A stretch of 64,000 nucleotides of DNA from Streptomyces sp. WM6378 (GTDB lineage: Bacteria; Actinomycetota; Actinomycetes; Streptomycetales; Streptomycetaceae), in the NCBI RefSeq assembly GCF_001279695.1, contig NZ_LGDD01000268.1, positions 21,512-85,511 on the forward strand, given 5' to 3'. The notes under the pieces are model-generated. The model did no database searches. It worked only from the letters and a program-made list of their open reading frames with translations, and was not told the origin of the DNA. The position numbers and the translations under genes were made by a program. Position 1 is the first letter of the stretch; the number at the start of each line of letters is the position of its first letter. Positions 61,849 through 64,000 of the stretch are shown here, one piece after another.

Positions 61849-63126
61849 ATGAAGATCGCACCCGTCTCCCACCGCGCGCTCGCCCTGCTGCGGCCACCGC
61901 CCGAAGCCACCCGGCCGCTGTTCTCGCAGGCGCCCAAGCGCTGGCAGCGCTGGAGCCCGTACGTCGTCGTCGGCTGCTTCGTGGTGGCGCTGCTGCCGGT
62001 CACCGTCACCGTGCTCGCCGGCGACTACCGGCTGGGCGGCGGCTGGGCCGGAGCGCTGGGGGTGGCCCAGACGGTGCCGCTGCTGCTCGCCGTGACCCGG
62101 CCGATGCTGGCCTGGGTGATCGTCCTGGCCTTCGACGTGCTGGGCGCGCTCCTGCTGCTCGACGCCGATACGGTGGGCCGCGCCTGGCCCTGGACGCCCA
62201 TGGTGATCGTCGGCTACCTGGCCCTCATGGCCTGCCTCGGGCTGCGCGAGACGACCCGCACGCTCGTCGCGGTGTGGCTGACGACGGGCGCGGCCAGCCT
62301 CGCCCTCGGCATCTTCCCGCCGAGCGGCTCCACCAGCACGTACGTCCTGCTCTTCGTGCTCACCGGCGTGATGCTGGCCTTCACGGGCGCGGTACGCAGC
62401 CGGGAGGAGGCCGAGCGGGCGCTCGCCGAGCAGGAGACGATCAGCGAGGGCGAGCGCGCCCGGCGCACCCTCCTGGAGGAACGCGCCCGGATCGCGCGCG
62501 AGCTGCACGACGTGGTGGCCCACCACATGTCGGTGATCACCGTGCAGGCCGACTCGGCGCCGTACCGGCTGACCGGGCTCGACGAGGCGGCCCGCGGGGA
62601 GTTCGAGTCCATCGCGTCCAGCGCCCGGGAGTCGCTGAGCGAGATGCGGCGTCTGCTCGCGGTGCTGCGGAGCGACGGCAGCGGCGAGGAGGGCGGCGAG
62701 CGGGCTCCCCAGCCCGGCGTGGACCGCCTCCAGCAGCTCGTCGAGGCGACGGTACGGGCCGGTCTGCCCGCCCGACTCTCGCTGGCCGCGGACCTGCCGG
62801 CGCTGCCACCCGCGGTCGACCTGTCCGCGTACCGGATCGTGCAGGAGGCCCTCGCCAATGTCGTACGGCACGCGCCGGGCGCCACGACCCGCATCTCCGT
62901 CACGTGCGACGACCGGCATCTGACGGTGGTCGTCGTCAACGGCCCGGCAGCGGGCCGCACTTCACCGCTGGAGGCCTCCGGTACGGGGCACGGGCTTGTC
63001 GGCATGCGTGAACGCGTACGGTTGACCGGCGGGTCGCTGGATACGGGGCCGTTGCCGGACGGCGGTTTCCGGGTCGCGGCGCGCCTGCCCCTGGACTGTG
63101 CTTCGGCACCCGAACTCCCCTCCTAA
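61849..63126 (+). CDS. NarL-type sensor histidine kinase
   Basis: 425 aa. Five to six N-terminal membrane helices (VVVGCFVVALLPVTVTVLAG ... YVLLFVLTGVMLAFTGAV), a short coiled linker (REEAERALAEQETISEGE), then HisKA_3 with the phospho-His in ARIARELHDVVAHHMSVI (about residue 220). The HATPase_c N box is AYRIVQEALANVVRHA and the G box is GTGHGLVGMRERV. TACGCT (61834-61839) ends 9 nt before the ATG, consistent with a leaderless mRNA. Its cognate regulator follows after 9 bases. Signal unknown; no dedicated sensor domain outside the membrane. Confidence 0.93.
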   Translation: MKIAPVSHRALALLRPPPEATRPLFSQAPKRWQRWSPYVVVGCFVVALLPVTVTVLAGDYRLGGGWAGALGVAQTVPLLLAVTRPMLAWVIVLAFDVLGALLLLDADTVGRAWPWTPMVIVGYLALMACLGLRETTRTLVAVWLTTGAASLALGIFPPSGSTSTYVLLFVLTGVMLAFTGAVRSREEAERALAEQETISEGERARRTLLEERARIARELHDVVAHHMSVITVQADSAPYRLTGLDEAARGEFESIASSARESLSEMRRLLAVLRSDGSGEEGGERAPQPGVDRLQQLVEATVRAGLPARLSLAADLPALPPAVDLSAYRIVQEALANVVRHAPGATTRISVTCDDRHLTVVVVNGPAAGRTSPLEASGTGHGLVGMRERVRLTGGSLDTGPLPDGGFRVAARLPLDCASAPELPS

Positions 63127-63135
63127 GGACGCCAG

Positions 63136-63819
63136 TTGACCATCCGCGTGATCATCGTCGACGACCAGGCCATGGTGCGGGCGGGGTTCGCCGCGCTGCT
63201 CTCGGCGCAGGCCGACATCGACGTGGTGGGCGAGGCGCCCGACGGCCGCCAGGGGGTCGAGGTGGCCCGCTCCACCCACCCGGACGTGGTCCTGATGGAC
63301 GTCCGCATGCCCGAGATGGACGGGCTCGCCGCGGCCCGCGAGATCCTGGACCCGCCGGTGGGGGTCGTCCACCGGCCCAAGGTGCTGATGCTGACCACCT
63401 TCGACGTCGACGACTACGTGTACGAGGCGCTGCGCGCGGGGGCGTCCGGGTTCCTCCTGAAGGACGCGCCGCCCGCCGACCTGATCGGGGCGGTACGGGT
63501 CGTGGCGGCGGGGGAAGCCCTCCTCGCCCCCTCCGTGACGCGGCGGCTCATCGCGGACTTCGCGGCGCAGCGGCCGGCGCCGCGCAAGGGGACGGCGGCG
63601 TTGCGTCTCAACGGGCTGACGCCCAGGGAGACGGAGGTGCTGGAACTGATCGCCCGGGGCCTCTCGAACCAGGAGATCGCGGGGCGGCTGGTGCTGGCCG
63701 AGCAGACCGTGAAGACGCATATCGGCCGGGTCCTGGCGAAGCTGGACCTCCGGGACCGGGCCCAGGCGGTGATCTTCGCCTACGAGGCGGGCGTGGTCCG
63801 ACCTGGCGACCCGGGGTAG
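63136..63819 (+). CDS. NarL/LuxR-type response regulator
   Basis: 227 aa from TTG 63136 (AAGGA upstream). Receiver domain with phospho-Asp in VVLMDVRMPEMDG (residue ~55), DD pair VDDQAMVRAGF, Thr in LMLTTFD and Lys in FLLKDA. LuxR HTH at the C-terminus: LTPRETEVLELIARGLSNQEIAGRL, VKTHIGRVLAKLDLRDR. Partner of the kinase directly upstream. In other Streptomyces such orphan-context pairs often regulate adjacent transporters, which would lie beyond the right window edge. Confidence 0.94.
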   Translation: MTIRVIIVDDQAMVRAGFAALLSAQADIDVVGEAPDGRQGVEVARSTHPDVVLMDVRMPEMDGLAAAREILDPPVGVVHRPKVLMLTTFDVDDYVYEALRAGASGFLLKDAPPADLIGAVRVVAAGEALLAPSVTRRLIADFAAQRPAPRKGTAALRLNGLTPRETEVLELIARGLSNQEIAGRLVLAEQTVKTHIGRVLAKLDLRDRAQAVIFAYEAGVVRPGDPG

Positions 63820-63842
63820 CCCGACCCTCCCGGGGGGGCCAC

Positions 63843-63960
63843 GCGAGCTACCCCCGAGGCTCCGCCCCAGGGGTCCTTCAACCCCCGGAGGCCACGCGGC
63901 GGAGCCGCAGAGTGTCACAGCGGGAAGGGGCGGGGTGGGGGAAAATCCCACCCACCCCCT
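63843..63960. repeat. Streptomyces intergenic repeat mosaic (right edge)
   Basis: Contains GGCTCCGCCCCAGGGGTCC, GGCGGAGCCGCAGAGTGTC and the GGGAAGGGGCGGGGTGGGG cassette seen at 954-987 (inverted) and 9809-9826. Nothing coding is recognised between 63820 and the window end. Confidence 0.5.
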
Positions 63961-64000
63961 ACCCAGGTACCACCCCCCACCTGGCCCCGCAGTGTGACGC

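Overview
The window is a 64 kb stretch of very GC-rich actinobacterial chromosome. It looks like a core region of a Streptomyces: many GTG starts, third-position GC bias, GGAGG-type ribosome binding sites, numerous TerD paralogues, DUF families and short dispersed intergenic repeats typical of that genus, and an aceE-type E1 of pyruvate dehydrogenase. The order ECF operon ... terD pair - peroxiredoxin - DUF3052 - aceE resembles, from memory, the SCO232x-SCO237x part of S. coelicolor. No prophage, IS element, CRISPR array or biosynthetic gene cluster is visible.

Left part (1-8.2 kb): a partial MBL-fold hydrolase, a repeat-rich spacer, then a cobalamin riboswitch leading a five-gene operon. The operon encodes a secreted, C-terminally anchored alpha/alpha-toroid protein, a second anchored protein, and an ECF transporter (EcfT, fused double ATPase, S component). 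It reads as a B12 capture and uptake system. A secreted lytic transglycosylase follows. At 8.1-16.3 kb are a secreted lipase, a divergent FadA5-like thiolase / CYP125-like P450 pair (steroid side-chain degradation) with two KstR-like sites between them, an aminoglycoside-phosphotransferase-fold protein, a flavin-binding PPOX protein and a GT87-PAP2 fusion. At 16.4-25.5 kb are a DUF2330 protein, an intracellular serpin, an ABM protein, a GNAT enzyme, an MFS pump with a winged-helix tail, a peptidoglycan-binding protein, a HAD phosphatase with a hairpin leader, and a GDT1/TMEM165 transporter behind a yybP-ykoY (Mn2+) riboswitch next to a FetB-like permease.

Middle part (25.5-42.3 kb): secreted HNH nuclease, PhoD-like phosphatase, DoxX, DedA, DUF2277, S4-domain protein, CorA and DUF1990. 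An accessory patch at 33-37 kb carries a frameshifted DUF6879 gene, an Scr1-type XRE regulator, a HIT protein, a truncated DHFR-like gene and a glyoxalase-fold protein. Then come a tRNA-Val, a DUF4097 lipoprotein, a coiled-coil membrane protein, a DUF4383 protein, and a FadR/GntR regulator with a palindromic operator beside a decayed sugar kinase.

Right part (42.3-64 kb): the most distinctive block is a Ter (tellurium/stress) cluster. It comprises a HAD phosphatase, a four-domain PRTase-TRSP-StiP-PELOTA fusion, an HpcH/HpaI-type lyase, three TerD paralogues (one with a YGYP-rich tail), a TerA-like protein and a DUF475 TerC-type membrane protein. Such clusters have been predicted to couple metal sensing to production of a nucleoside-like metabolite. 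It is followed by an AhpE-like peroxiredoxin, DUF3052, aceE, an I36 peptidase inhibitor, an MFS/TetR divergent pair with two candidate operators, a DUF1023-like hydrolase, a DUF4429-SHOCT protein and a NarL-type two-component system. Several genes have a -10 hexamer 6-9 nt before the start codon, suggesting leaderless transcripts.
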